Assembly (NCBI GenBank): GCA_963974055.1
Contig: CAXBCP010000017.1
Span: 1-64,000, forward strand
DNA from: CAXBCP01 sp963974055
Lineage (GTDB): Bacteria; Pseudomonadota; Alphaproteobacteria; MPNO01; UBA830
Length of the DNA stretch: 64,000 nt
Direction of reading: 5' to 3'
Part shown: positions 15,799 to 24,735 of the stretch, piece after piece
Layout of the letters: each line of letters begins with the position of its first letter
Position numbering within the stretch: the stretch's first letter is position 1
Translations under genes and position numbers: made by a program
Notes under the pieces: generated by a model
What the model was told of the DNA's origin: nothing
The model's database searches: none
The model's input: only the letters and a program-made list of their open reading frames with translations

Positions 15799-17166
15799 TT
15801 ATTTCAATCCGTAGAAACAGACAATACCGAGCACCGCTGACACGGCGAGCGTCGGCAGCATTCCAAGCCTGAACCGTAACGTCGCGACCAGCGCGGCCAC
15901 GGTCAGGATCAGAATAGCGACATCGATGCTCTGCCAGTCCGGCACGAACAGCCTGACCGCCCCGAACGCGGTTTCCGTTACGGTCGCAAATATCGTGTGA
16001 AGACCGAACCAGACGGCAAGATTGAGGATCACCCCGACGACGGCGGCGGTGATTGCCGTCAGGGACGCGTTCAGCACCCGGTTGCCGCGCAGCGTCTCGA
16101 TATAGGGCGCCCCCAGAAATATCCACAGGAAACACGGGACGAACGTCACCCACGTGGTCAACGCCGCCCCCAACGTGCCCGCCACCATGGGGTCCAGCGT
16201 ACCCGGATTGCGGAACCCGGCCAGAAACCCCACATGCTGGACCACCATGATCAGCGGTCCCGGCGTCGTTTCGGCCATGCCCAGCCCGTCAAGCATCTCG
16301 CCCGGCGCCAGCCACCCATAGACCTCGACCGCCTGCTGCGCGACATAGGCGAGAACGGCATAGGCGCCGCCGAAGGTGACCACCGCCATCTTGGCGAAGA
16401 ACAGTCCTTCCTGAGTGAAGACATGGGCCGGGCCAAGCGCATTCGCCAGTACGGCAATGGGCCCAAGCCAGAGAACCAGACAGATTGCGGTCACGCTCAA
16501 CGCCCGTTTCAACGACGGCTTTACATGTTCGAGCGCCCCGGAGGCCAGCATCCGATCGACGGCATAATCGCCTCCCGTACCGCCGCCGTCGTCGCTTCCG
16601 TGACCGCCTGACGCGAATAGTGACGGGCGAATCCGGGCGCCTGCCGCCCCGATAAGGGCCGCGCCGGCGATGATGGCCGGGAACGGGACAGCAAAAAAGA
16701 AAATGGCAACGAAGGCGACGGCAGCGATAAGAACCATCAGCCGGTTTTGCAGAGCGCGGGCGCCGATCCGCAGAACCGCCTGGATAACAACCGCCAGAAC
16801 GGCGGCTTTGACGCCGAAAAAGATGGCCTCGACGAGCGAGGCATTCCGGAACCCGGTATACAATATACTGAGGACCAGCATGACGATCGCGCCCGGCAAT
16901 ACGAACAGAATACCCGCCGCAAGGCCGCCCAGCGTCCGGTGCATCAGCCAGCCGCAATAGGTCGCAAGCTGTTGCGCTTCCGGGCCGGGCAGGAGCATCG
17001 CGTAATTCAGCGCATGCAGAAACCGGCCCTCGCTGATCCAGCGTTTCTCGTCAACAAGCACGCGGTGCATCAACGCAATCTGGCCGGCCGGCCCGCCGAA
17101 GCTGAGCAGGCCGATCTTCAGCCACACGCCCAGCGCTTCGCGAAACGAAGGAAGATCAGGTTTCAT
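15799..17166 (-). CDS. chrA: Chromate efflux transporter, CHR family (long bidomain form)
   Basis: The 455-residue membrane protein has two homologous CHR domains (about 8-185 and 240-450). The N-terminal signature FGGPAGQIALMH is followed by PGPEAQQLATYCGW, and the related second-half segments are FGGAYAVLAYV and TPGPLIMV. This is the long-chain ChrA form, a proton-linked exporter of chromate that can also handle sulfate-like anions. It starts at ATG 17166. Its 3-prime end lies 4 bases from the convergent monooxygenase gene. No chrB regulator is beside it, although a flavin reductase of a potentially chromate-reducing family lies about 2 kb beyond its 3-prime end. Confidence 0.92.
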   Translation of the reverse strand: MKPDLPSFREALGVWLKIGLLSFGGPAGQIALMHRVLVDEKRWISEGRFLHALNYAMLLPGPEAQQLATYCGWLMHRTLGGLAAGILFVLPGAIVMLVLSILYTGFRNASLVEAIFFGVKAAVLAVVIQAVLRIGARALQNRLMVLIAAVAFVAIFFFAVPFPAIIAGAALIGAAGARIRPSLFASGGHGSDDGGGTGGDYAVDRMLASGALEHVKPSLKRALSVTAICLVLWLGPIAVLANALGPAHVFTQEGLFFAKMAVVTFGGAYAVLAYVAQQAVEVYGWLAPGEMLDGLGMAETTPGPLIMVVQHVGFLAGFRNPGTLDPMVAGTLGAALTTWVTFVPCFLWIFLGAPYIETLRGNRVLNASLTAITAAVVGVILNLAVWFGLHTIFATVTETAFGAVRLFVPDWQSIDVAILILTVAALVATLRFRLGMLPTLAVSAVLGIVCFYGLK

Positions 17167-17253
17167 GAAAACAGCATGCAGTCACGCAGACGGTACTGCA
17201 CGCAATTAGTTACGGCGTCGTGACAGGATGCAATAGGGCTAGCCCAAACGCGG

Positions 17254-18123
17254 CTAGGCCGTGGCGAGCTTCCCGGAATTGAAGTCGTCGACCGCCTGCT
17301 GAAGCTCGGCCCGGGTGTTCATCACGAAGGGGCCGTATTTTTCGACCGGCTCGCGGATCGGCTCGCCCTCGCAATACAGAATGTCCGCCCCGTCCGGGCC
17401 GGCAGTCACGGTGACATCGCCCTGCCCGCCGAAGACTGCGACGCCGGGTTTGACGATGCCATGGCGGCCGCCGTCATTATCCGCCGCCTCGACCGAGCCC
17501 TCGTACACGCACAGGAAAACGTCGTTACCCGCATCCGGCGTTATCGTCCACTCGGTCCCCGCCGCCAGCCGGACATCCAGCAGCCGGATCGGAACCTGGG
17601 ACTGCGCCGGGCCGTCGGTGCCATTGAACGACCCTGCAATCACGCGGGCCGCCCCGCCATCGAAGACGACGGTCGATATCCGGTCCGCGGTGATGTCCTG
17701 ATATCCCGGCGCCATCATTTTCTTCTCGGCCGGCAGGTTGACCCACAACTGGAAGCCTTTCAGCCGCCCGTCAACCATCTCGGGCAGTTCGGAATGGATG
17801 ATGCCCCGCCCGGCGGTCATCCACTGGACGTCGCCCGGCCGCAGCAATCCGTCATTCCCGACCGAATCCTGATGACGCATCAGCCCTTCGAGCATGATCG
17901 TGACGGTCTCGAACCCGCGATGCGGATGGTTCGGAAACCCGGCGATGTAGCTGTCGGGATCGTCGCTGTCGATCCGGTCGAGCATCAGGAACGGGTCGAC
18001 CATGTCGAGCTGCGGGGTGCCCACCATGCGGGTCAGTTGCACGCCCGCACCGTCGGTTGCCGGCATGCCCGGGGAAATGGCGGTCAGATATCTGCTGTCG
18101 GTCATCGCTTCTACTTTCGTCAT
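17254..18123 (-). CDS. Pirin family protein
   Basis: The 289-residue bicupin has the pirin metal-site region FPNHPHRGFETVTIMLEG (residues 63-80), with His residues and the downstream Glu in place, and the MTAGRGIIHSE segment. Bacterial pirins include quercetin 2,3-dioxygenases and redox-regulated proteins. The start used is ATG 18123; ATG at 18105 (after GAAG) would remove only six residues. It lies between chrA and the MetE-like gene, all on the minus strand but with separate gaps of 56-87 bases, so co-transcription is uncertain. Confidence 0.88.
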   Translation of the reverse strand: MTKVEAMTDSRYLTAISPGMPATDGAGVQLTRMVGTPQLDMVDPFLMLDRIDSDDPDSYIAGFPNHPHRGFETVTIMLEGLMRHQDSVGNDGLLRPGDVQWMTAGRGIIHSELPEMVDGRLKGFQLWVNLPAEKKMMAPGYQDITADRISTVVFDGGAARVIAGSFNGTDGPAQSQVPIRLLDVRLAAGTEWTITPDAGNDVFLCVYEGSVEAADNDGGRHGIVKPGVAVFGGQGDVTVTAGPDGADILYCEGEPIREPVEKYGPFVMNTRAELQQAVDDFNSGKLATA

Positions 18124-18179
18124 ACGGGTTGTCGACCCGAACTATGTCGCCCGGCGGCAAATATCAATGGCTCCGGCGT

Positions 18180-19367
18180 TCAGTCGTTGACGGCCGCCAG
18201 CGAATAGCGCTGATCTTCCGCCAGACATTCGGCTTCCGGCAGTCCGAGCTCTTTCCGGACGATATTCGTGCCCTGCACCATCGCAACCAGCTTGTAGATG
18301 GCGTGACGCCGGCTCATGCCTTCGCGGCCCATGCCGCAATCGGACGTTATAATCAGGCGTTCGGCGGGAATGTGCTTCAGGGCCGCCCGGATGATATCGG
18401 CAACCTCGTCCGGGCGTTCGACCTGAAGCGTGTGGTGGTCTATGACGCCGATGGCGATTTTCTTGTCGTCGCCGATGATCTCGCCGATGGCCTTCAGGTC
18501 CTGGGTTCCCGAAGAACAGGTCTCGAAGGTCAGCACGTCGGCATCGACCTGGTTCATCCATTCAAGTGTCGGCTGGTAGCTTTGCACCTCGTCGAAAATG
18601 CGCTGCTGCGCGGGGTTGCCCCAGCAGGTATGGCACCAGACCTCGGTCTTGTCGCGGAGACCGGCGACCGTCTTGTTGAACAACGTCACCAGTTCGTCCT
18701 CGGCGAGCTTGCCGAACAGCTTGCCGCGGACCGGGGTCATATGTATCTGGGGTTCTTCCAGCTGGACGATCGGGCATCCTGCATCGGCGAGTTCGTTCAG
18801 TTCCTCGTTCAACGCCGTGGCGATATCGTTTACAAGCGCCACGGGGTCGCCGTAGTGATCGTCGGCAACGGTCACCGCAAGGAGTTCGGACGTCACCGTT
18901 CCGAATTTCACCGGCTTTCTGGTCATCCGCTGGGCCGCCCGCCACAGCGCCGTATACTGGATCTGACCGCGCCCGACGGGGCCGTTGACCGGCGGCAGTA
19001 CCCGGCTTTCGAGGAGATCGTGCAGGATGTGCCCGCGTGGATAGGCCGCCGCACCGGCCTTGTAGACCGCGGGCCTCGGATTGGCCCGGTCGAACCCTGC
19101 CATGCGCCAGGGGGCGTAGCTCTGCCACGAGAACCCGGCCACCTGGTCGTCGTAATGGGCGTCGCCGTCGGTGACGATGTCGAGCCCGGCAACCGTCTGC
19201 CACATCAGGTATGTACTGACCGCATCCTCGTACTGTTCGCGGTAATGGTTGTCGATCATCGCGTCGAGAAAATTTCGCGTCCCGAGCTGTTCGGTGAACC
19301 ATGTCGGGCGCGGCAACGACCCGATAATGGAGGTGGGCATGACAACGTCGGCAGATCCCTTGAACAT
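18180..19367 (-). CDS. Cobalamin-independent methionine synthase C-terminal-domain protein (MetE-like)
   Basis: The 395-residue protein matches only the catalytic C-terminal barrel of MetE. It opens with SIIGSLPRP, and zinc-ligand candidates occur in order as HTC (within VWCHTCWGN), a downstream Glu (TFE) and the Cys of SDCGMG. The folate-binding N-terminal duplicate of full MetE (about 750 residues) is absent. Such short homologues include archaeal-type methionine synthases and proteins that take methyl groups from donors other than methyltetrahydrofolate. The start is ATG 19367 behind AGGGGAG. The next gene upstream is 88 bases away, so it probably has its own promoter. Confidence 0.85.
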   Translation of the reverse strand: MFKGSADVVMPTSIIGSLPRPTWFTEQLGTRNFLDAMIDNHYREQYEDAVSTYLMWQTVAGLDIVTDGDAHYDDQVAGFSWQSYAPWRMAGFDRANPRPAVYKAGAAAYPRGHILHDLLESRVLPPVNGPVGRGQIQYTALWRAAQRMTRKPVKFGTVTSELLAVTVADDHYGDPVALVNDIATALNEELNELADAGCPIVQLEEPQIHMTPVRGKLFGKLAEDELVTLFNKTVAGLRDKTEVWCHTCWGNPAQQRIFDEVQSYQPTLEWMNQVDADVLTFETCSSGTQDLKAIGEIIGDDKKIAIGVIDHHTLQVERPDEVADIIRAALKHIPAERLIITSDCGMGREGMSRRHAIYKLVAMVQGTNIVRKELGLPEAECLAEDQRYSLAAVND

Positions 19368-19455
19368 TTTTCTCTCCCCTGAGGTTATGGCCGGTTTGTT
19401 GTTTCCGGACTTTCTCCAAGCCTGAACGATTCCCCGGCGGCGGCCAAGACCAAAC

Positions 19456-20250
19456 TTATGCCGCAGCGAGGATCGCTTCGACCCGGGGCCAACGTATCGC
19501 CCCCTGCACCGCCATCTGGGCGGCATAATCGTCATACGGGTAGTTTCCGAACGCAATCGCAAAATTTTCGCGTTTCCGGATACGGTCGAACCAGTCCGTA
19601 ACCCGCGGCCGGGTTCGCTCCCACATCGGCTGGAACTGAAGCTCCGCGACGCGGTTGAGATAGGATGTCAACGACACATCTGCGAGCGTATAGGTATCGC
19701 CGGCAAGCCAGTCGCGGTCCTGTAGCGCGTTCTCCATGTCGTCCAGCAGGGTGTGATAGGCCCAGACGGCGTGCACGAACAGCTGCGACTCCGTACCGTT
19801 TTCGATCATTTCGCGCCGCCAGGTCCGGCGGGCCGGGTCAGGCGTCGCGGCCAGCATTTTTTCGATCTCCGCGCGCGGTTTTTCAAGCCATTGGAGCCGG
19901 AAGGCAATCGCATTGGTGACGGTTGCACAGGCACGATGCAGCCCGTCGTCGGGCCGCCGGGTCCAGGTCCGCATATAGGCACGATCGACGGGATCGGCGG
20001 GGCTGAGCGCGGGATCGGGAAATACTTCGTCGAGATACTCGCAGATCAGCGCAGATTCGACGACCGGGCGACCGTCATGCACCAGGGTCGGCACATATCC
20101 CTTCGGGTTGAGTTTCAGATAAGCCGGGGTCTGCTGTTCACGGGCGCGCAGGTCGATATGATGCTCGGCGACATCCAGACCTTTCTCCGCAATGACGAGC
20201 CGCACTTTCTGGGCGCAGATCGACCAATTTGAATGATAAAGTTCGAGCAC
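19456..20250 (-). CDS. Glutathione S-transferase family protein
   Basis: The 264-residue protein has an N-terminal thioredoxin-like domain (1-77) with the active-site segment SNWSICAQKVRL, cis-Pro in GYVPTLVHDG and the SNAIL-type VESALICEYLDE glutathione-binding helix. An all-helical C-terminal domain (about 90-250) follows. Family members conjugate glutathione or reduce or dehalogenate electrophiles. The start is GTG 20250 with a strong AGGAGGGG site 5 bases upstream, preferred over longer frames. It may serve detoxification alongside the catabolic operons; the substrate is unknown. Confidence 0.88.
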   Translation of the reverse strand: MLELYHSNWSICAQKVRLVIAEKGLDVAEHHIDLRAREQQTPAYLKLNPKGYVPTLVHDGRPVVESALICEYLDEVFPDPALSPADPVDRAYMRTWTRRPDDGLHRACATVTNAIAFRLQWLEKPRAEIEKMLAATPDPARRTWRREMIENGTESQLFVHAVWAYHTLLDDMENALQDRDWLAGDTYTLADVSLTSYLNRVAELQFQPMWERTRPRVTDWFDRIRKRENFAIAFGNYPYDDYAAQMAVQGAIRWPRVEAILAAA

Positions 20251-20325
20251 CGGCCCCTCCTGTCGGGAAAGGTCGATCATGCCCGTCGCGCAACGACGCC
20301 GCAATGCGCCGCGGCATAAATCCCG

Positions 20326-21651
20326 TCAGCAAACGGCGGCCGCGTTGTCCGCCCAGCCGGAAACATGGATACCGCCGCACACCCGGTTGCGACCCGTTTC
20401 CTTAGCCTCGTAAAGCGCCAGGTCCGCCTGTTTCAGGAGATCGCCGTCCGTCACATGCGAGACCGACAGTTCGGCGACGCCGAAGCTGCAGGTGGTCCGG
20501 ATCGACGCGCTCCCCGCATCGATTTCGGTGTTTTCCCAGGACCGGCGAAACCGTTCCGCGACGATCCTGGCATTCTCGAGTTCGGTTTCCGGCAGCAGGA
20601 GCGCAAATTCCTCGCCTCCCAGCCGCCCGATGACGTCCATACCGGTCCGGATTTCCCTGCCTGCCACCTCGGCGAACCGACAGATCACCTTGTCGCCAAC
20701 GTCGTGCCCATATGTATCGTTGACGGACTTGAAGTGATCGACATCGCACATCACGACCGACACCGGCCGGTCGTATCTCCGCGCCCTGGCGATTTCTTCA
20801 TTACATATTTCCAGGAAACGGCGCCGGTTATAGACACCGGTCATGGAATCCGTGGTTGCCAGCAACCGCAGATCGTCCTCCACTCTCTTGAATTCGGATA
20901 CGTCGTAGGCAAGCACGATATATCCGTCGATGGACCCATCCGCCCTGAAATTCGGAATATACGTTGTATCGAGGGCGCGGCAGATTCCATCGGGGAATGT
21001 GTATTCGCTCTGGTAGTCGACCTTTTCGCCGTCCAGAACCCTGCCCAGAAAACCGCCCGTCCGCTCGGAGAATTCCGTCCCGAACAGGTCTTCGACCGTT
21101 TTGCCGACAATATCTTCTGGCTTCCGGGCGAACCATTCAGCGGTCGTGGAATTGACCATGACATAGCGCCGATCGCGGTCGATAAACGAGATCTGCGCGG
21201 GGACCGCGTCCGATATCATGCGGATCTGTTCCGCCGCGTCCCGTGCCGCCGTCTCGGCCTGGAACCGTTCCGTGACATCCGTCAGCATGACGAAAAACCC
21301 TACGACATCGCCGTTTCCGGCCTTATGGGGCACATATTCGGTCTGCACCCTGCGCGTCCCGCCTTCGCCGAAGACCCGTGTCTCTTCGAACCGCAATGTC
21401 TCTCCGGCAAGGACGGCACTGTGCCGCGTCTTCAGAAGTTCGACCTGCCCGGCCGCCATAATTTGGGCGATGTTTCTGCCGATAATGTCTTCCGGGTCCT
21501 TGCCGTGCCATTGCGCGCCGGCGGGATTGACGTAGCGATAGGTCAGCGACCGGTCGCAATAAAATACCGGAGAGGGCAGGAAATCGGCGATCGCGCGCAG
21601 AGGCGACCCGTCGATTTCACTGCCCGGACCCCGGCGACAGTCCTGATCCAT
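20326..21651 (-). CDS. PAS-PAS-GGDEF diguanylate cyclase
   Basis: The 441-residue protein has two PAS sensor domains (about 15-130 and 145-258), then a GGDEF domain (265-430) whose active-site loop reads GGEEF at 345-349, a catalytically competent variant. It should make cyclic di-GMP from GTP. The product-inhibition site (RxxD, five residues before the loop) is not intact: Asp339 is present, but the Arg sits one residue too early (Arg335; Thr at 336). No membrane segment or signal peptide is seen, so sensing is cytosolic. No EAL domain is fused. It is followed by a 75-base gap to the GST gene. Confidence 0.92.
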   Translation of the reverse strand: MDQDCRRGPGSEIDGSPLRAIADFLPSPVFYCDRSLTYRYVNPAGAQWHGKDPEDIIGRNIAQIMAAGQVELLKTRHSAVLAGETLRFEETRVFGEGGTRRVQTEYVPHKAGNGDVVGFFVMLTDVTERFQAETAARDAAEQIRMISDAVPAQISFIDRDRRYVMVNSTTAEWFARKPEDIVGKTVEDLFGTEFSERTGGFLGRVLDGEKVDYQSEYTFPDGICRALDTTYIPNFRADGSIDGYIVLAYDVSEFKRVEDDLRLLATTDSMTGVYNRRRFLEICNEEIARARRYDRPVSVVMCDVDHFKSVNDTYGHDVGDKVICRFAEVAGREIRTGMDVIGRLGGEEFALLLPETELENARIVAERFRRSWENTEIDAGSASIRTTCSFGVAELSVSHVTDGDLLKQADLALYEAKETGRNRVCGGIHVSGWADNAAAVC

Positions 21652-21772
21652 TGCGATTCCAATGTGGATTAAGTGCTAAAGTTTAAGGGCGAAAAACCAC
21701 ACTCGCACGATCCCGTTCAAGGAATGTTAACGGACTTTCAGCTGTGCACTGTCCGGTATTGCAGGCGGCCGA

Positions 21773-23329
21773 TCAGGCCCCGGCCATATCCGCGGCCACG
21801 GCGCGCGCCGCCCGTTCCCCCGGCGCGCCCCACACGCAACCGCCCGGATGCGCGCCGGTGCCGCACAGGTAAAGACCATCGATGGGCGTCCGCGCGCCGT
21901 CGCATCCCGGCGCGGGACGCTGATCGAAGAGCTGCCCCGGCATCAGATCGCCATGGAACTGATGCCCGCCGTTCATACCAAAGACGCGTTCGAGATCGTG
22001 GGGCGACATCACCTCCGTCGTTATGATCTTGTCCCGGATATCGGGCGCATAGCGAGCGACCGTGCCGATAACGATCTCGCCGGCGCGCGCGCGCTGGGCG
22101 TCCCAGCCGCCGAGTTCCGGGGCGAGATTATAGGGAAAAAACTGCGCGTAGCAGGTAAGCGTGTGCTTGCCTGCGGGCGCAAGCGAAGGATCGACCACCG
22201 ACTGCATGTGCACGGTCATATAGGGATTGGTCGATAAATGCCCGCGGCTCGCCTCGGCCCAGGCGGCATCCACATAGTCGGGCGACGGGCACAGGCTGAC
22301 CCGGGCCGGCGTGATGTCGGCCGGCAGCGAGGTAAAGACCGGCTGCGCTTCCATGGCGCAGTTCACCTTCAGCGCCACGCCGTTGACGTTGATCTTTCCG
22401 ATCGCCGCCGCAAAACCGTCATCGAGATGTTCTTTCCCGACAAGCCCGAGGAACGTCGTCTGGGGGTCGGCATTGGAAATCACTACCGCCGCGTCGATCC
22501 GCTCGCCATTTGCCAGTTCGACGCCGCGGGCAGCCCCGTCCTGAACGATAATCCGGGCGACATCGGCATCGGTGCGCAATGTCGCGCCGAAATGGGCCGC
22601 GCTGCGCGCAAGCGCGTCGGCAAGTCCGCCCATCCCGCCCTTTACATACACGGCGCGCCCGCGAACGCCGGTCGTTCCGCCGAACATGTGATGCGCCATG
22701 ACATAAGCCGTTCCGGGCTGTCTGGTGTCTGCATTGGTGCCAAAGGTCGCCGTGTAACCCAGTATCGCCTTGATTTCCGCCGACTCGAACCGGTCGTTGA
22801 GCACATCGTGCATGCTGCCGACAATAAACGCGGCGAAAAGATCGCTTCGGCCGGCCGCCCGGAATGCCGCATCGATGGTATCGAGCGAACACGTTTCATC
22901 GGCGTATAACAGCGGCTCGACGATATCACACACCGCCATGCAGTCGGCGATATAAGCCGGAACCGCCGCCGCGTCCTTCGCCGAAAACTTGGCGAACTCC
23001 GCCCCGGTTTTGGCCGGATCTGTCCACAGGGCGAGATAGCGCCCGTCGGGAAACGGGAAGACAGTCAGCGGATCGGGAGACACCAGTTCGTAGCCGAACC
23101 GCTCCAGTTCGAGGTCGGCCACCGTCTGCGGCCGCAGATTGCCGAGCTGCGCCGCCCCGGTAGAGACCCTGAAGCCGGGCGCGCCGGAAATTTCTTCGGT
23201 GACACACGCCCCGCCCTGGAGATGGCGGCGTTCGAGCAAAAGCGTCTTCACTCCCTGTTTTGCCAGGTAGGCGGCGGAAATCAGGCCGTTGTGACCACCG
23301 CCCACAACGATCACATCGTATTTTTCCAA
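21773..23329 (-). CDS. FAD-dependent phytoene-desaturase-like oxidoreductase (PYROXD2-like)
   Basis: The 518-residue protein begins with the dinucleotide-binding motif VIVVGGGHNGLISAAYL, followed by GACVTEE. It ends with a second FAD segment GLYLCGTGAHPGGCVWGAPGERAARAV, the layout of the CrtI/PYROXD2 branch of amine-oxidase-like flavoproteins. No other carotenoid genes are present, so true phytoene desaturation is unlikely. The start appears to be TTG 23329, close behind a GGAAG site; GTG five codons later is an alternative. It overlaps nothing and lies 5 bases after the NmrA-like gene, suggesting a two-gene unit. Confidence 0.87.
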   Translation of the reverse strand: MEKYDVIVVGGGHNGLISAAYLAKQGVKTLLLERRHLQGGACVTEEISGAPGFRVSTGAAQLGNLRPQTVADLELERFGYELVSPDPLTVFPFPDGRYLALWTDPAKTGAEFAKFSAKDAAAVPAYIADCMAVCDIVEPLLYADETCSLDTIDAAFRAAGRSDLFAAFIVGSMHDVLNDRFESAEIKAILGYTATFGTNADTRQPGTAYVMAHHMFGGTTGVRGRAVYVKGGMGGLADALARSAAHFGATLRTDADVARIIVQDGAARGVELANGERIDAAVVISNADPQTTFLGLVGKEHLDDGFAAAIGKINVNGVALKVNCAMEAQPVFTSLPADITPARVSLCPSPDYVDAAWAEASRGHLSTNPYMTVHMQSVVDPSLAPAGKHTLTCYAQFFPYNLAPELGGWDAQRARAGEIVIGTVARYAPDIRDKIITTEVMSPHDLERVFGMNGGHQFHGDLMPGQLFDQRPAPGCDGARTPIDGLYLCGTGAHPGGCVWGAPGERAARAVAADMAGA

Positions 23330-23334
23330 GCTTC

Positions 23335-24192
23335 CTACCCCTGTTGTTCCGCCGCGCGCCGCGCGAATGTCTCAAAGTCGACCGGTGGCCGGCCGAGAAT
23401 CCATTCCAGCACACGCGGACTGCCGACCAGACCGTGGATATCGTAATGCGCGAACATTTTCCGCATGCAGTCCTGACCGTAGGCGCCGACCCCCATATGG
23501 GCGGCATGGGCAACCGCGTCGGCGGCGGGCAGTTTCCGCGCCGCGACCGGCCGGCCGAGAATTGCCGACAGAATTTTCGCCTTTTCCGTCAGCGTGATAA
23601 CCGGTCCGCAGATTTCGAAAATACCGTTCGCACATCCCGGATCGTTTAGGATCTTCAGGGCGGCTTCGGCGACATCCCCGAGATCGACAAGGCTCATCGG
23701 CGCCTCGACCTCGTAAGCCATCGCATGGACCCCCGTTTCCCGCATTTTGGCCCATCCGGGCAGCATGTTCTGATAATACGATCCGACCTGCAGGATGCTG
23801 TAGGGCAGCCCGGATTCGACAATCGCTTCTTCGACGAACATCCTGTTCCAGTGATGCTGCAGGGCCTGCACCTGGGTATGCAGAACCGAATGAAACATCA
23901 GCCGTTCCGTTCCCGCCGCCTTCGCCGCCGCGATGACATTGTCGCCGATGACTTTTTCGTCCTCGGTCATGTTCGGACAGATGTAATAGATCGCCCGGCA
24001 GCCCTGTGCGGCCGCGGCCACGGCTGCAGCATCGGTCAGGTCGCCATGAACGACTTCGGCGGCGCCAAGCACGCGCAATTCGTCATCCGCGTCTGCGCGG
24101 CGCAGCATCGCCCGCACCGGTTCACCGGCGGCAGCAAAAGCCGCAATCATCGCACGACCGGTCTTTCCGCCGGCGCTGGTCACCAAAATCAT
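23335..24192 (-). CDS. NmrA/NAD(P)H-binding Rossmann protein (atypical SDR)
   Basis: The 285-residue protein starts with the Rossmann motif ILVTSAGGKTGRAMIAAF (TxxGxTG-type, residues 2-19) and continues with the AEVVHGDLTDAAA and IYYICPNMTEDE segments of NmrA-like atypical short-chain dehydrogenases. These bind NAD(P) and act as redox sensors or as reductases or isomerases. The canonical YxxxK pair is not obvious, in line with this subfamily. The start is ATG 24192. It is followed after 5 bases by the phytoene-desaturase-like gene and is probably co-transcribed with it. Confidence 0.85.
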   Translation of the reverse strand: MILVTSAGGKTGRAMIAAFAAAGEPVRAMLRRADADDELRVLGAAEVVHGDLTDAAAVAAAAQGCRAIYYICPNMTEDEKVIGDNVIAAAKAAGTERLMFHSVLHTQVQALQHHWNRMFVEEAIVESGLPYSILQVGSYYQNMLPGWAKMRETGVHAMAYEVEAPMSLVDLGDVAEAALKILNDPGCANGIFEICGPVITLTEKAKILSAILGRPVAARKLPAADAVAHAAHMGVGAYGQDCMRKMFAHYDIHGLVGSPRVLEWILGRPPVDFETFARRAAEQQG

Positions 24193-24310
24193 CGCGTTAT
24201 CCCCTGTTGGTCGTCATGGCGGCAGACAATACAGAACCGCACCGTTGACGGCCATCGCACGTAGCGCCAAAACATCTCTTCCTGTTCAACATAACCCCAC
24301 CGACAGAAAG

Positions 24311-24667
24311 ATGCCCATGTCCGATATCCAGAGAATCGACCCCGGCCCCCGCATGAGCAAGGCCGTTCGCCACGGCGATACCATCTATACCATGGGCCAT
24401 GTTGCCCGGAACCGCGATGCGGCCGTCAAAGCGCAGACAATCGACGTTCTGGAGCGGCTCGACGCGACCTTGGCGGAAATGGGTTCCGACAAGTCGAAAC
24501 TGCTCTCCGTTACCATATATCTCGCCGATATGGCTGAATTCAGCCAGATGAACGAAGCATGGGATGCCTGGGTGGACGGGGCGAACGCGCCGGCCCGAAC
24601 GACGGTCGGCGCACCGCTGGCAGCGCCTGAAATCCGCGTGGAAATGACCGCAACGGCAGCGGCCTGA
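24311..24667 (+). CDS. RidA family protein (copy 3)
   Basis: The 118-residue RidA-superfamily protein has the IYTMGHVARNRDA strand region, the LERLDATLAEMGSDKSKLLSVTIYLADM helix-strand and the C-terminal VGAPLAAPEIRVEMTATAA, with an Arg-Val-Glu as in imine-hydrolysing members. The first ATG (24311) and a second at 24317 are both possible starts. It is divergent from the NmrA-like gene across a 118-base region and is followed by the TPR-glycosyltransferase gene. Confidence 0.87.
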   Translation: MPMSDIQRIDPGPRMSKAVRHGDTIYTMGHVARNRDAAVKAQTIDVLERLDATLAEMGSDKSKLLSVTIYLADMAEFSQMNEAWDAWVDGANAPARTTVGAPLAAPEIRVEMTATAAA

Positions 24668-24693
24668 CGCAAGGCTTTGTAAAGGATTACAGC

Positions 24694-24734
24694 GTATCCT
24701 CGGTTCAGCGAAATTGCCTTTGATCCGAGGACAC
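24694..24734 (+). promoter_or_regulatory. Inverted repeat that could hide the ribosome site of the TPR-glycosyltransferase gene
   Basis: TCCTCGG (24697-24703) is perfectly complementary to CCGAGGA (24725-24731), with two further outer pairs around one mismatch. The right arm contains the GAGGA ribosome-binding sequence for the ATG at 24736. A folded leader would block initiation, so this is a candidate translational switch. The loop is 21 bases, which makes the stem moderately weak. No terminator T-run follows. Confidence 0.4.
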
Positions 24735-24735
24735 G

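Noticed and set aside
17236..17245. Palindrome GGGCTAGCCC between chrA and the pirin gene
   Set aside because: No T-run follows on either strand and the stem is short, so a terminator or operator call is not justified.
21773..23329. Phytoene desaturase and a carotenoid pathway
   Set aside because: Sequence is closer to the PYROXD2-type branch and no other carotenoid genes are present.
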